Source of the DNA: an uncultured Bacteroidales bacterium
GTDB taxonomy: Bacteria; Bacteroidota; Bacteroidia; Bacteroidales; Muribaculaceae
NCBI GenBank assembly: GCA_902772965.1
Contig: CACYCT010000021.1
Span: 1 to 39,053 of the forward strand
Direction: 5' to 3'
DNA length: 39,053 nt
Under the pieces are notes generated by a model. That model searched no databases. It was not told the DNA's origin and saw only the letters and a list, made by a program, of their open reading frames with translations. Each line of letters begins with the position of its first letter. Position 1 is the stretch's first letter. Of this stretch, positions 16,658 to 26,200 are shown piece after piece. The position numbers and the translations under genes were made by a program.

Positions 16658-17305
16658 TTGGAAACGATTATATCTCTCATCGTGGGCTGTATCTCGATAG
16701 GAGTCATCTTATCCGCGCCAATGGGGCCGATAGGGATTCTGACGGTGCAGCGTACGCTTAATCGTGGACGGATTTCCGGCATATATACCGGTTTGGGGGC
16801 GGCGGTGAGCGACCTGTTCTACTGTATGCTCACCGGCCTCGGACTGAGTATGGTGACCGACTTCATCTCCAGCCATGTGTCGGAGTTGCAGGTGATTGGA
16901 AGTGTGATTCTCGTGGTGTACTCGATATATATGATTGTGCACCAGCCGAAAGACCAGGAAGTTGCCGACACCAACAGCGACGGCGACAACACCCGTGACG
17001 CCATCACCGGATTCTTCTTCACCCTGTCCAATCCGCTGATCATCTTCCTCGTGATTCCGCTTTTCGCGCGGTTCGGATTCCCGCTTCCGGAGCATAAGTG
17101 GTATCACATCATACTGGGATTCATCATGATTGTGGTCGGGGCGATGTTGTGGTGGCTGGCCATCACATATGCCGTTGACAAGGTGCGCTCGCAATTCAAC
17201 AAGCGCAGCATGTGGACCATAAACCGCGTGATGGGTTCGATTCTGCTCTTGGTGGCCCTGTATGGCCTCGGCACCGGATTGTGGGACATTATCCAAAACT
17301 TATGA
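16658..17305 (+). CDS. LysE family translocator
   Basis: 215 aa with six hydrophobic segments, an inner-membrane exporter of the LysE/RhtB group (amino acids or related small molecules). Recognisable is VILSAPMGPIGILTVQRTL near the N-terminus, with the family's PGP-like turn, then GLGAAVSDLFYCMLTGLGLS and FFFTLSNPLIIFLVIPLFAR. The start is uncertain: TTG at 16658 gives the usual family start (LETIISLIVG) and a leader of about 23 nt, whereas the longer frame from 16628 begins within the promoter box. The stop overlaps the next start in ATGA. Confidence 0.85.
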   Translation: METIISLIVGCISIGVILSAPMGPIGILTVQRTLNRGRISGIYTGLGAAVSDLFYCMLTGLGLSMVTDFISSHVSELQVIGSVILVVYSIYMIVHQPKDQEVADTNSDGDNTRDAITGFFFTLSNPLIIFLVIPLFARFGFPLPEHKWYHIILGFIMIVVGAMLWWLAITYAVDKVRSQFNKRSMWTINRVMGSILLLVALYGLGTGLWDIIQNL

Positions 17306-17946
17306 TACCCTATCTTGGCGCGCTCGATTCCCTGTCGCCGGCCGAGGCCGGTGAGTTGCTCGCCGCCAAAACCCAAGCGCATGCCATTGATTGCCTGAAC
17401 TGGCCCGACCGTTTCCCCACACGGCCGGAGGCACGCTTCGCCATAGCGCGGAGCAGTACGGCTTTTGTGGTGCATTTCATGGTGAACGAGCGCGATGTGC
17501 TCGCCCGACACACCGAGCCGCTCAGCCCTGTGGCGGCCGACAGTTGCGTGGAATGGTTTGTCAGAGTGCCGGACAGTACAGAATATTACAACTTTGAGTT
17601 CAACGCCATCGGCGCAGTCAATGCCAGCCGGCGCGTGACCCGCAATGAGCCGACACGCCTGACGCTTGGGCAAATTAAGCAAATACAGGTAGCGCCTTCG
17701 TTGGGAACGCAGCCATTCGGATTACGCGAAGGTCAGATTCAATGGAGTTTAACCGCCGTGATACCGTTCTCGCTGTTGGAACTGTCGCCGCGCAACCTGC
17801 CACCCCACCTGTTCGGGAATTTCTATTGTTGCGCAGGCGGGAAAACTCCGCCACATTATCTGACGTGGCGTCCAATTTTGAGTGACAAGCCCGACTTTCA
17901 CCGGCCGGAATTCTTCGACATCATCACCCTTGACCCACAGCCATGA
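17302..17946 (+). CDS. Carbohydrate-binding family 9 (CBM9)-like protein
   Basis: 214 aa without signal peptide. It resembles the stand-alone CBM9-like proteins of Bacteroidota: a WPDRFPTRPEARFAIARSST start, strands with VVHFMVNERDVLARH, the YYNFEFNAIGAVNASRR block, WSLTAVIPFSLLEL and the end RPEFFDIITLDP. CBM9 modules bind sugar chain ends; for this cytosolic stand-alone form the role is not known. Its start overlaps the LysE stop (ATGA) and its stop overlaps the next start (ATGA), so the three genes are translationally coupled. Confidence 0.75.
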   Translation: MIPYLGALDSLSPAEAGELLAAKTQAHAIDCLNWPDRFPTRPEARFAIARSSTAFVVHFMVNERDVLARHTEPLSPVAADSCVEWFVRVPDSTEYYNFEFNAIGAVNASRRVTRNEPTRLTLGQIKQIQVAPSLGTQPFGLREGQIQWSLTAVIPFSLLELSPRNLPPHLFGNFYCCAGGKTPPHYLTWRPILSDKPDFHRPEFFDIITLDPQP

Positions 17947-19031
17947 ACCTCGCCGTAAGAATTCTCGCCACAATCTTGCTCACCCTCGCGGTGACCACCG
18001 TCGGCGCGCGCTCGCATTACAGTATGGTGCACAACCGTTTCGCAGCTCTGGCGTGGAACGGCATTGGCAGCATCGAAGGCGACTTGCTCGTGGTGGAGAA
18101 TCCCACGGCTGATGATATCCTGCTGACCGACACCACCGCCGTTAAACAAGCCGCGTACACCCTCACCGCCGTGTTCGCCAATCGGCACAACCGGGCCGGC
18201 CGTCGCTATCGGGCCGGAGACAAACAAGTTGTCAACACCCGTTGGGGACTGGTGTTTGATGTGGCCGGGCACACGTGGACCGAAGTGGTTCTGGCCTGCC
18301 ACAACACGGCCTTGCTTGACGACATCACCGACCGGCGGACGATGACCGTTTCAGTGGTTCATCACGCCGACAGCACTATCGACACCCTCGCCACGAAAGT
18401 CCTTAGCCAACACGTTGACCTTGCCGCGGGCATGAACGCCCTGCGGGTTGAAGTTGAAAACCGGCATGCCACCATCAGCATCGGGAAAAAGCAACTTCAA
18501 CCCGTGCTCGAACTCACCCTGCCGGAGCGGGGCAGAGGCTCCGTCAAAGGCGGCGTGCTCATCGGAGGAGGCGCTGAGGTGGCGATCGAGCGCGTGGTGA
18601 TGTCGATTCCCGACAACCAGAAGGTGCTCCGGACCACCCCGTGGACCCGCGAGTCACTGGCCGGACACTTCGCGCAAAGTAACGACCCCGTGGAAGGGTT
18701 CTGGACTTATCAGGACCGCGATATGTCAAACCAATGGCTGCGGCTCGGCGGGCGTTACACGCTTGCTGTGGTGGCCAACGGGCGCGACTACGACCTGATC
18801 TACATCTCCGGCGCGCAGGTCAACCCCTCCGACTGGCACGTAGGTATGCTCAAAGGACGAATCACCAAAACCATTTTCGGCGACCACTACGACCTTTTCT
18901 GGATTGACGCCACCGGTATGCCCATCGCGCATGATGCCTATGCCACAGTGGACAACGGCGTACTGCTCACCCTGCGATTCCCCGTTTACAACAGTCAAAT
19001 CCGCCTGTCGAAGCAAATTTCCGTGGAATAA
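17943..19031 (+). CDS. Uncharacterised exported protein
   Basis: 362 aa with a signal peptide (MNLAVRILATILLTLAVTTV, then GARS). The mature protein is rich in beta strands. The N-terminal part includes HYSMVHNRFAALAWNGIGSI, a central domain has LPERGRGSVKGGVLIGGG, and a C-terminal part has EGFWTYQDRDMSNQWLRLGG, DYDLIYISGAQ and DHYDLFWIDATG, all suggestive of a beta-sandwich or lipocalin-like fold. No family name can be given. It is the last gene of the LysE/CBM9 operon and is followed 3 bases later by a hairpin terminator. Confidence 0.75.
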   Translation: MNLAVRILATILLTLAVTTVGARSHYSMVHNRFAALAWNGIGSIEGDLLVVENPTADDILLTDTTAVKQAAYTLTAVFANRHNRAGRRYRAGDKQVVNTRWGLVFDVAGHTWTEVVLACHNTALLDDITDRRTMTVSVVHHADSTIDTLATKVLSQHVDLAAGMNALRVEVENRHATISIGKKQLQPVLELTLPERGRGSVKGGVLIGGGAEVAIERVVMSIPDNQKVLRTTPWTRESLAGHFAQSNDPVEGFWTYQDRDMSNQWLRLGGRYTLAVVANGRDYDLIYISGAQVNPSDWHVGMLKGRITKTIFGDHYDLFWIDATGMPIAHDAYATVDNGVLLTLRFPVYNSQIRLSKQISVE

Positions 19032-19034
19032 ACG

Positions 19035-19053
19035 CCGTGTCGGCACGGTTTTT
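19035..19053 (+). terminator. Rho-independent terminator of the LysE operon
   Basis: CCGTG, loop TCGG, CACGG, then TTTTT (19049-19053), directly behind the stop at 19031. The stem is short (5 bp). Confidence 0.6.
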
Positions 19054-19263
19054 GCCATATCATATAGGCGTGGCCCCGAACCACGCCACAAAACCCGCAT
19101 CTGCATGAGCACATAAACACAACACCACGATTTTACGCGCATTGTCATAGTGTCGCGGCAATCCCGAAGCGTCGCCCGAACCCGGAGCGGCAGTCTGCGG
19201 ATTGCCGCGCTTTTTCGCGAACCCGGCGTGAGTTCTTTAAAATTTTTAAAAAAACAATGCACT

Positions 19264-19800
19264 ATGACGAAATCCTATGAACTTGTCGCAAGTTGCACAT
19301 CCCACGGGAACGTGTGTTTCCTTGACACCGAACTCCTTCATCAAATGGTGGCCGACTTTGAGGCCGAGACGTCACATCTGGGCGTAAAATCGCGGCTAAG
19401 CCACCTGAGCCAACTTGTCCGAATATGCATCAGTGCCGGCTACAAGGCCACCGCCATCGGTCTGCTGCGTCAGGCGCTTGCACTGTGTTGCGCCGATGAC
19501 TGGCGCTCAGGTCGTCTGCTACACGCTGCCGAAGCGTCGCGGATCGCACAGGAAATCGACAGCCTGCACGCCAGCCTCTTCGCGGGTATGAAACCCGACA
19601 GCCTCACCAGCGGTGTGCTCCGGCTGTACAAGGAAATCTACTGGCTCACCACGCTGGACAGGATTCCCGACCTTGTTGACTACTTCGGCGACCTGTGCCT
19701 GAGCGAACCCGACCTGCTCAGTCCGCGTGACTTGGAGCGGCTGGTGGCCCAACTGACGGCGTATCGCAGCAGAGTGCCGCTGATTCGGAAACCCACCTAA
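19264..19800 (+). CDS. Uncharacterised helical cytosolic protein
   Basis: 178 aa from the ATG at 19264 (MTKSYELVASCTSHGNVCFL). No signal peptide or membrane segment. Predicted mostly helical, with helix-turn-helix-like paired helices (RLSHLSQLVRICISAGYKAT, then AIGLLRQALALCCADDWRSG) reminiscent of short TPR-like hairpins, but no clear repeat. Family not recognised. The preceding 232 bases hold the terminator of the LysE operon, a second hairpin at 19067-19087 and an A/T-rich stretch just before the start. A strong terminator follows. Confidence 0.65.
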   Translation: MTKSYELVASCTSHGNVCFLDTELLHQMVADFEAETSHLGVKSRLSHLSQLVRICISAGYKATAIGLLRQALALCCADDWRSGRLLHAAEASRIAQEIDSLHASLFAGMKPDSLTSGVLRLYKEIYWLTTLDRIPDLVDYFGDLCLSEPDLLSPRDLERLVAQLTAYRSRVPLIRKPT

Positions 19801-19807
19801 AAAAATG

Positions 19808-19834
19808 CCCGCGGATGTGTCCGCGGGTATTTTT
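19808..19834 (+). terminator. Strong rho-independent terminator
   Basis: CCCGCGGA (19808-19815), loop TGTG, TCCGCGGG (19820-19827), then TATTTTT. Preceded by an A-run, so it could stop transcription from both sides: the 19264 gene on plus and the tRNA transcript on minus. Confidence 0.85.
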
Positions 19835-19835
19835 G

Positions 19836-19909
19836 CGCTTCAAGATGGACTTGAACCAACGACCCCATGATTAACAGTCATGTGCTCTAACCAACTGAGC
19901 TATTGAAGC
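19836..19909 (-). tRNA. tRNA-Asn (anticodon GTT), copy 2
   Basis: 74 nt on the minus strand. The 7-bp acceptor stem GCTTCAA/TTGAAGC, the D arm GCTC...GAGC, the anticodon arm CATGA-CTGTTAA-TCATG with GTT, and the T loop TTCAAGT are all intact. No CCA is encoded. Identical to the copy at 19947-20020. Confidence 0.95.
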
Positions 19910-19946
19910 GTTTTTGGAAGAGTTTCGGAGCTTCCAATCTCCGTTG

Positions 19947-20020
19947 CGCTTCAAGATGGACTTGAACCAACGACCCCATGATTAACAGTCATGTGCTCTA
20001 ACCAACTGAGCTATTGAAGC
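19947..20020 (-). tRNA. tRNA-Asn (anticodon GTT), copy 1
   Basis: 74 nt, identical to the copy at 19836-19909, with a 37-base spacer. It is nearest to the promoter, so both should be made from one precursor. Confidence 0.95.
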
Positions 20021-20051
20021 GTGCTTTGCAACTCTTTTCGGAATTGCGCTG

Positions 20052-20082
20052 CAAAGTTAATGCAAGTTTTTGGACTGGCAAA
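20052..20082 (-). promoter_or_regulatory. Promoter of the tRNA-Asn pair
   Basis: On the minus strand, TTTG (20079-20082), a 19-base spacer and TAACTTTG (20052-20059), a near-consensus Bacteroidota promoter about 30 bases before the first tRNA. Confidence 0.8.
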
Positions 20083-20137
20083 ATTTTTTACCCAAAAAAA
20101 TGACTTTTTTCTTTTTATGGTCTGCTTTGAGATGTGT

Positions 20138-23100
20138 TTAGGGTTGTTTTCCGAGAATGATATTTATCATAGCGTTGAGGTCGGCGATGTCAATGCTGCC
20201 GTCGTTGTTGAGGTCGGCGTTGACGTTTGTCCGGTTTTCGAGGATGAGCGAGATGATTGCGTTGAGGTCGGCGATGTCAACGATGTTGTCGTTGTTGATG
20301 TCGCCCGGGACGTGTTCGCTCAGTGTGACGGATTGCACGTTGCTCCATCCGCCGAATGTGTTGTCGGGGAAGAAGGCTCGGGTGGCGTACCGGTAGGTTC
20401 CGGTGGTCAGGTTGGCGACCGTTGCGGTTGTGGTGTCGGTTTGTAGGGTGGTGATGGTGTAGTCGGCGGTTCCGGCGAGGATTTGCACGTTTTGGAGGAC
20501 AACTGCTTGTCCGGCGAGTGTTCGGAATCCGATTCGTTGCGCGCGTTTACGGTTGGTGGTGATTTCCACTTCGTAGTCCCGTGGTGTGTTGTCGCGTACG
20601 ATGATGGTGTCGGCGTCGCCGGTTTCGGTGTTGATGATGGAGAGTTGGCAGTCGTTGAGGTTTTCGAAGGTTGCCGCGGTGAGGCGTACCACGACACGGT
20701 TGTTGTCGTTGCGTATGTCATTGTTGGGCGCGTAGGCGTAGGCGTAGGTGTTGTTGCCGGGTTTTCCGAGGCGGATGCCGCCGGTGTGCTGGAAGATGAG
20801 TTTTCCGGTCCAACCGGTGTTGTCGGTGTAGTTGTTCAGTGTGGATGCGATGTCGGATGTTGCCGTTTGCGTGCATTTACTGAAGGTTTCGTCAATGATG
20901 GGTGTTGAGGTGATGTTGTTGACGAGTCGGAGTTGGTAGGCTTGCGCGTTGATGGCGTTGATCCATTGTGCGGTGAAGGCGTCGGATGTGATGTCTTTGG
21001 CGGGTTGCAGCAGTGGAGCGCCTTTGTGCATACCGCACAGGAAGGTGGTTTCGAGTCCGAATCCGAAGTAGTTCTGTTTCGGATTTTTGGGTATCAGGCG
21101 GTAGGTTTTTCCGATTTCGAGGCCTGATACGGCTCCGTGGAAGTAGACTTGTGTGGTGTCTGATTTCGCGATTCTGACTCGTTCTGAGAAGATGCTTCCG
21201 AGAATCACGTCGGGGTCGTTGTCGTTGTCTTTAGTTTCTGCGACGAGCACTTCAAGCGGTTGCGCGAATGCATGTGTCCCGGTGTTGGTGATGGTTGCGA
21301 TGGCGCAGACACTGTCGGGGAGCATTTCGGCGTATTCGGGTTGCAGGCTTTTGACGATTCGCAGGTTGAAACTGGGGCCTTCTCCGATGTAGAATGCGGG
21401 TGATGTTCCGATGAGTTTGTCGTTGACGAATAGCCGGATGGTGTATTCACCCTCGGTTGGCGTGTTGAAGATCGGGTGCAGTTCCCGTGTTCCGTTTTGC
21501 GGGAAGACAACGTCGTATTGTCTTGCGGTTGCCACGAGGGTGTCGTTTTGGTAGATGTCGTACCGGAGTGTTCCGGTGAACTCGTTGTTGTCGTTGTTGG
21601 TGATTGTTGCGAGGATGTGTGCCGGGTAATCTGAGTAGATGATCTGCTCTTCCACGCTGAGGTTGTCGAGTGTCAGGTTGAAGTCGGGACGTGCCTCTGA
21701 GATGTTGCAGCGTCGGTGTTTGATGTTGAGGTAGTAGTATCCGAGGGAGTTGATGGGTTTGTGGAAGGTTCGTGTCTGGTCGTCTTTGATTTGGAAGATG
21801 GGCACGAGCCGATAGTTTCCGTCGGGTATGGCCGCGGGTATGCGCAGTGAGGGGGTGACGTTGTAGGAGTTGTTCATTTCCACTCCGATGGCTGTGAGGT
21901 CGTTGAAAAGGGTGTAGACGGTTTGCTGGTTGTCTTCCCGCTGCACTTGGAATCCGACGTACAGTTTCACGGAGTCGGCCACGAGGCTTCCGTATCCGTG
22001 TCCGACGAAGTCGAGGCCGTTGAATGTGTATTTGATGGCGCTGTCGACGGGTATGTCGCTGTTTTTGCTGAAACTGATGGAGTTGTAGTATCCCTCCACT
22101 TCGGGTTGCAGTGTCTCGCCGTTGTCGGGTTGGATGTTGAAGATGGCCTCTTGTCCGAAGTTGAATCCGGCTTCGTAGTTTTGTCCGGTTTCGGGGTTGA
22201 GCAGCGAGAGGGCGAAATATCCGTTGAGGTCGCCATACCATCCCCAGTTGATGTGGAAACGTCCCTGGTCGTCGCATCCGTCGATTACGAACGCGTGTCC
22301 GTAACTCTCGCTTGAGCCTCCATAGAGCACGGGTCGTTGCGCGTTGAGTTCGTTGTGGATACGGTTGAGCCAGCTGTCGAGTTCGTTGGACTCACGACGG
22401 GCGTATTTCATTGCGGGGGAATAGGAGAAGTTGGACACAAGCGCGTTTGCGGCATAGATCATGGATGCTCCGCTTACTGAGCCGTAGCCTGTCCGGGCTG
22501 CGGCGCCGGCGTCGAATGCGAGTTGTGCCACGGCTTTTTGCGCGGCTTCGGGGATAACGGTTGTGGTGTCGTAGTGGGCGAGCATGTTGTCCCAGTCGTA
22601 GGCGTGGTCGAAGTTGGCCGAGAGTTGGACTCGGTTAAAGAAGTTGTTGTCGAGCAGGAAGGTGTATGTGATGGAACCTTTTCCGCGTTCGGGCCATCGG
22701 TGGTATTTCATGATTTGGCTCATACCGATGGCAACGCAACCGGCGGCGGAGTTGACATCGACAAAGGTGATATTCGGCGGCACATTGTCGTCGGCTCTGG
22801 AGGTGGTGTATTGGGGAGCGTAGAGGTTGAAGGGAGTCTCTTGTCCCCAAGTGGTGGCGAGCAGTGGCGCTACGGGCGTGGTTTGCCGCGCTTCGGCGGT
22901 TTTTGTGTTCGGGTGTGTCTTGAGGTAGTTTATTTCCCGCTGGTATTGGTTGAGCCACCAGCGCATATTCTCGCTGATTCTGTCGTAGCGGAACGTTCCG
23001 GAGTCGGTGTATCCGATTACGGGCTGCACTTGGTCGGTCGCGGCCACGAGAATGTATCCCTGGTTCTCACCCTGATTGAAGACGTAGAAGTCGGTTTGCA

Positions 23101-23287
23101 TTCCGGTTTGCGCTTGGTAGGCGAGCGTGAGTCGCGGAGTGTCGGTGTTGGCCGGCGCGCGTTTTGGGAGTTTGTTGTTGAGGAATTGGGCGGCGATCTG
23201 TTCGGCCTGGGTGAGTGTGATCTGTTCGGCGTAAGTGTTTCCGAGCAGAAGGGTCGCGAGGGTTAGTGCGAGAATATTGCGTTTCAT
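20138..23287 (-). CDS. Secreted C10 family (streptopain-like) cysteine peptidase with dockerin-like C-terminus
   Basis: 1049 aa. Signal peptide to about residue 20 (ends NTYAEQ). Residues 20-140 are the Spi-type propeptide (AEQIAAQFLNN ... DFYVFN ... GYILVAATDQVQPVIGYTDS). The catalytic domain shows LLATTWGQETPFN, the nucleophile Cys184 in AAGCVAIGMSQIMKYHRWP, His331 in YGHAFVIDGCD and the HINWGWYG block. Beta-rich domains of about 600 residues follow, then a dockerin-like end with loops DINNDNIVDIAD and DLNNDGSIDIAD. C10 peptidases (SpeB, Bfp of Bacteroides fragilis) digest host and dietary protein. The start overlaps the end of its upstream paralogue (ATGA). The dockerin suggests attachment to a partner or calcium-dependent folding. 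Confidence 0.92.
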   Translation of the reverse strand: MKRNILALTLATLLLGNTYAEQITLTQAEQIAAQFLNNKLPKRAPANTDTPRLTLAYQAQTGMQTDFYVFNQGENQGYILVAATDQVQPVIGYTDSGTFRYDRISENMRWWLNQYQREINYLKTHPNTKTAEARQTTPVAPLLATTWGQETPFNLYAPQYTTSRADDNVPPNITFVDVNSAAGCVAIGMSQIMKYHRWPERGKGSITYTFLLDNNFFNRVQLSANFDHAYDWDNMLAHYDTTTVIPEAAQKAVAQLAFDAGAAARTGYGSVSGASMIYAANALVSNFSYSPAMKYARRESNELDSWLNRIHNELNAQRPVLYGGSSESYGHAFVIDGCDDQGRFHINWGWYGDLNGYFALSLLNPETGQNYEAGFNFGQEAIFNIQPDNGETLQPEVEGYYNSISFSKNSDIPVDSAIKYTFNGLDFVGHGYGSLVADSVKLYVGFQVQREDNQQTVYTLFNDLTAIGVEMNNSYNVTPSLRIPAAIPDGNYRLVPIFQIKDDQTRTFHKPINSLGYYYLNIKHRRCNISEARPDFNLTLDNLSVEEQIIYSDYPAHILATITNNDNNEFTGTLRYDIYQNDTLVATARQYDVVFPQNGTRELHPIFNTPTEGEYTIRLFVNDKLIGTSPAFYIGEGPSFNLRIVKSLQPEYAEMLPDSVCAIATITNTGTHAFAQPLEVLVAETKDNDNDPDVILGSIFSERVRIAKSDTTQVYFHGAVSGLEIGKTYRLIPKNPKQNYFGFGLETTFLCGMHKGAPLLQPAKDITSDAFTAQWINAINAQAYQLRLVNNITSTPIIDETFSKCTQTATSDIASTLNNYTDNTGWTGKLIFQHTGGIRLGKPGNNTYAYAYAPNNDIRNDNNRVVVRLTAATFENLNDCQLSIINTETGDADTIIVRDNTPRDYEVEITTNRKRAQRIGFRTLAGQAVVLQNVQILAGTADYTITTLQTDTTTATVANLTTGTYRYATRAFFPDNTFGGWSNVQSVTLSEHVPGDINNDNIVDIADLNAIISLILENRTNVNADLNNDGSIDIADLNAMINIILGKQP
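20172..20280. repeat. 22-nt direct repeat inside the dockerin-coding end
   Basis: The 22 bases at 20172-20193 are identical to 20259-20280, an offset of 87 bases (29 codons). They encode the matching part of the two calcium-loop/helix units (DIADLNA), pointing to duplication or gene conversion between the halves of the module. Confidence 0.75.
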
Positions 23288-26200
23288 TGTTGCTCGAGAA
23301 TAAGATTGATTATCAGGTTGATATCCACCACGTTTGTGACGCCGTCGCTATTAAGGTCGGCTTCGGCGCTGTGGTTGCCTTGAAGAACGAGGTTGATCAT
23401 GAGGTTAAGGTCTACCACATTGATGTTACCGTCGTTGTTCAGGTCGCCGGGAATGGTCTGGTTTCCGAGCGTGACGGTTGCGATGGAGCCCCATCCGCCG
23501 GTGGTTTGGTCGATATACATGGGCCGTGCGATGAGTTCAACGGTAGCGTTCTCGGGCAGGTTGTTGATGGCTACGGGCTGTGTTTCGGTGATGACGGATG
23601 TCAGGTTGAGGGTTTCGTCGGCGATGTGGAATCTCACGTTTTTGATGATAACCGCTCCGTCGGGGTTGGTTGTCCGGAAACCCACTTGTTGTGCGCGTCT
23701 TGATGTGACATCGATGACCACTCCGTAGTGGCGGAAAGTGGTGTCGGCAACGGTGATTTTGGTTGCCTTTGACGACTGCACGTCAACCAGTTCAAGTTCG
23801 CTGTTTCTGGACTTTTCAGGTGTGGCGGCGTCGAAGGTGACGTAGAGGCGTCCCGCTGTGGGCCTGAGGTCGAGTTTTGGCGAATAGATGTATCCTGTTC
23901 CGGATGTGGCGCCCGGGTATCCGATTCTGATGGCTCCGATTTCGGAGAATACGTTTTTCATCGAGGGCCAAGCGTTGTCGGCGAAAGATGTTATGTTGGA
24001 AGCGGTGATTCCCGTGTTTGGCCGTGTTCCGTGGCCGAAGGATTCCGTCAGCAGTGTGTTTTGTTCTGTCGGCGTGAAGGGCAGTCGGGCGAGGATTTCC
24101 ACTTGCTCGGTGTTGGGGATGTGGTGCCAGGCGGCGGAGAGCGAGGTTGGTGTTACCGTGAGCGGCTCGTTGAACACGACAGCGGCTTTGTAAGTGCCGA
24201 TGACGAAGTCGGCTTTGTTGCCGATGGTTTCGATGATGGCCGTTTCTTTGGGCTCGCGTGCGATGATGGAGTAGGTGTGGCTGTCTTCGAGGCCTTCGGC
24301 GGCTCCGAGGAAGCGCACCTGCACGGTGTCGCCCGGGGCTATGGTGACGCTGTCGGAGTAAACGCGGGCGATTATGTTAGAGGCCAGTGTCGGGTCTGCG
24401 CCGGGCTCGGTGATGAGCAGTTGAATGCGTCCGCTGTAGTCGTGGTCATAGGTGTTGGTGTAGGTTGCCGTGGCCTCGATGGCGTCGGGTCTGAGCAGTG
24501 GGTATGCCGGCGCGAGGGGAGTGGTTTCAATCAGTCGGAATCGTCCGCTTGCCTCAACGGTGAATGGTGTGGGTTGTCCCACGCGTTTTCCCTCGTTGTC
24601 AACGAGCACGAGTTGGTAGTTTCCGAGTGTGGGCGGGGCGTAGACCGAGCCTCTGAGCGTGTATTCTGCTCCGGGTGCGATGTCGACCATAAAGGCGTTT
24701 CCGCCCATGATGAGTGTGTCGCCGCGCACAACGTTGAGGCGGAGTTGGTCGAAGTATTCCTCTCCGGCGTTGTATACCGACATGTCCACCACGAGTGTGG
24801 CTGCTGTGTAGACACGCTCGTTGAGGATGTTGAGGTTGTTGAGCACGAGGTTGCCCGGGGTGATGGGCGCGACGAATCGTGCGGTGTCGTTTTTGATGTG
24901 GATCTCGTAGTAGGGTGGCCGTCCGATGGGCGGGTTGAAGAATCTGATGGAGTCGGTGTCGCTGAGTTGGTAGACGGCGCGCAGGCGGTAGGTTCCGTCG
25001 GGCAGGTGGGGGACGCTCACGTTTCCGCTGACGGTGTATGGGACGCTGTTTTCAATGCCCCGCACAGAACTCATTGTGGTTTCAACGATGGAGTCGTTCT
25101 GGTCGTAATACCGTGTTCCGAACCGGATTCTTTCGGGCATTTCGCCGTATCCGGTGAAGCAGAAGCCGTAGAAGTAGCGTTTCACGGCCGTTCCGCAGGG
25201 AATCACCTGCTTTTCGAAACTGATTCGGGAATAGTATCCCTCAATGGGCTGGGTGTTGATTTCTTGTCCGGTGTTTTTCTCAACTCCGAAGAGTGCCTCC
25301 TGGTCGCTGTTGTATCCTCCGGCATAGGAGCCGATTCCTTGCTCTGAGGGGTTGAGCATGGTCACGATGAAGTAACCGTCGCTTTTTCCGCCCCAGCCCC
25401 AGTTGACGTGGAAGTATCCGTTGGTGTCGTATCCGTCGAAGACGAAAGCGTGCCCTCCGCCGTTGGCTTGTCCGGCATAGTAGACGGGTCGTCCGGCATC
25501 GAGTTCGTCGCGCAGCATCTTTTCCCATTCGAGGATGGGCACGGCGTCGCGCCGTCCGAAGCGGATGCCCGGGCTATAGTCGAAGTGGTTGATCAGGGCG
25601 CGCATGGCGTAGCCCGAAGTCGCTCCCGACGAGCGTCCGTATTCCATCTCGCATGCCACACCCACATCGTAGACCAGCCGCGCCACGGCGTTGTTGTTCT
25701 CCGCTGTGGCGTTGGTGAATCCGTAGTGGTCGAGCATTTTGTCCCATTCGTAGGTTGATTGGCTGAAGTCGGCTGAGAGGGTGACGGAGTTGCCCTCCTC
25801 GCCGTTGAGGTTGAAGGTGTAGGTTTTCTGCCCGATGCCTTGGGGCGGCCATTTGTGGTAGTTCATGATTTGTGCCACGGCGATGGCCACACATCCGGCG
25901 GCGGCTTTCGAGGTGTTCACGGTCGGGCAAAGGTTGTTGAACGGTTCGCTCTGGTTCCACGTGGTGGTGAGTAGTGGCAGGACTTCTGTCTGCAGAGCGG
26001 AAGTTTGTTTTCGCGCGGCGTCGGGGTGGGTTTTGAGGTAGGCCATCTCGCGCTGGTAGTTGTCCAGCCAGTATCGCGCGTTGTCGGGCAGGTCGTTGTA
26101 GTTGAACGTTCCGTTGTCACTGAATCCGAGCACGGGAGTTGCCGTGTCGTCGCCGGCGATGATGACGAATCCGCCGTTGTCACGGTTGAAGACGTAGAAG

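Noticed and set aside
19067-19087. GGCGTGG-N7-CCACGCC hairpin as a second terminator
   Set aside because: No T-run follows on either strand, so it is at most an RNA hairpin of unknown role.
24031-25347. Plus-strand open frame of 438 codons opposite the first C10 peptidase gene
   Set aside because: The translation is low in complexity (V, G, D, E rich), lacks a promoter, and mirrors the codons of the real peptidase.
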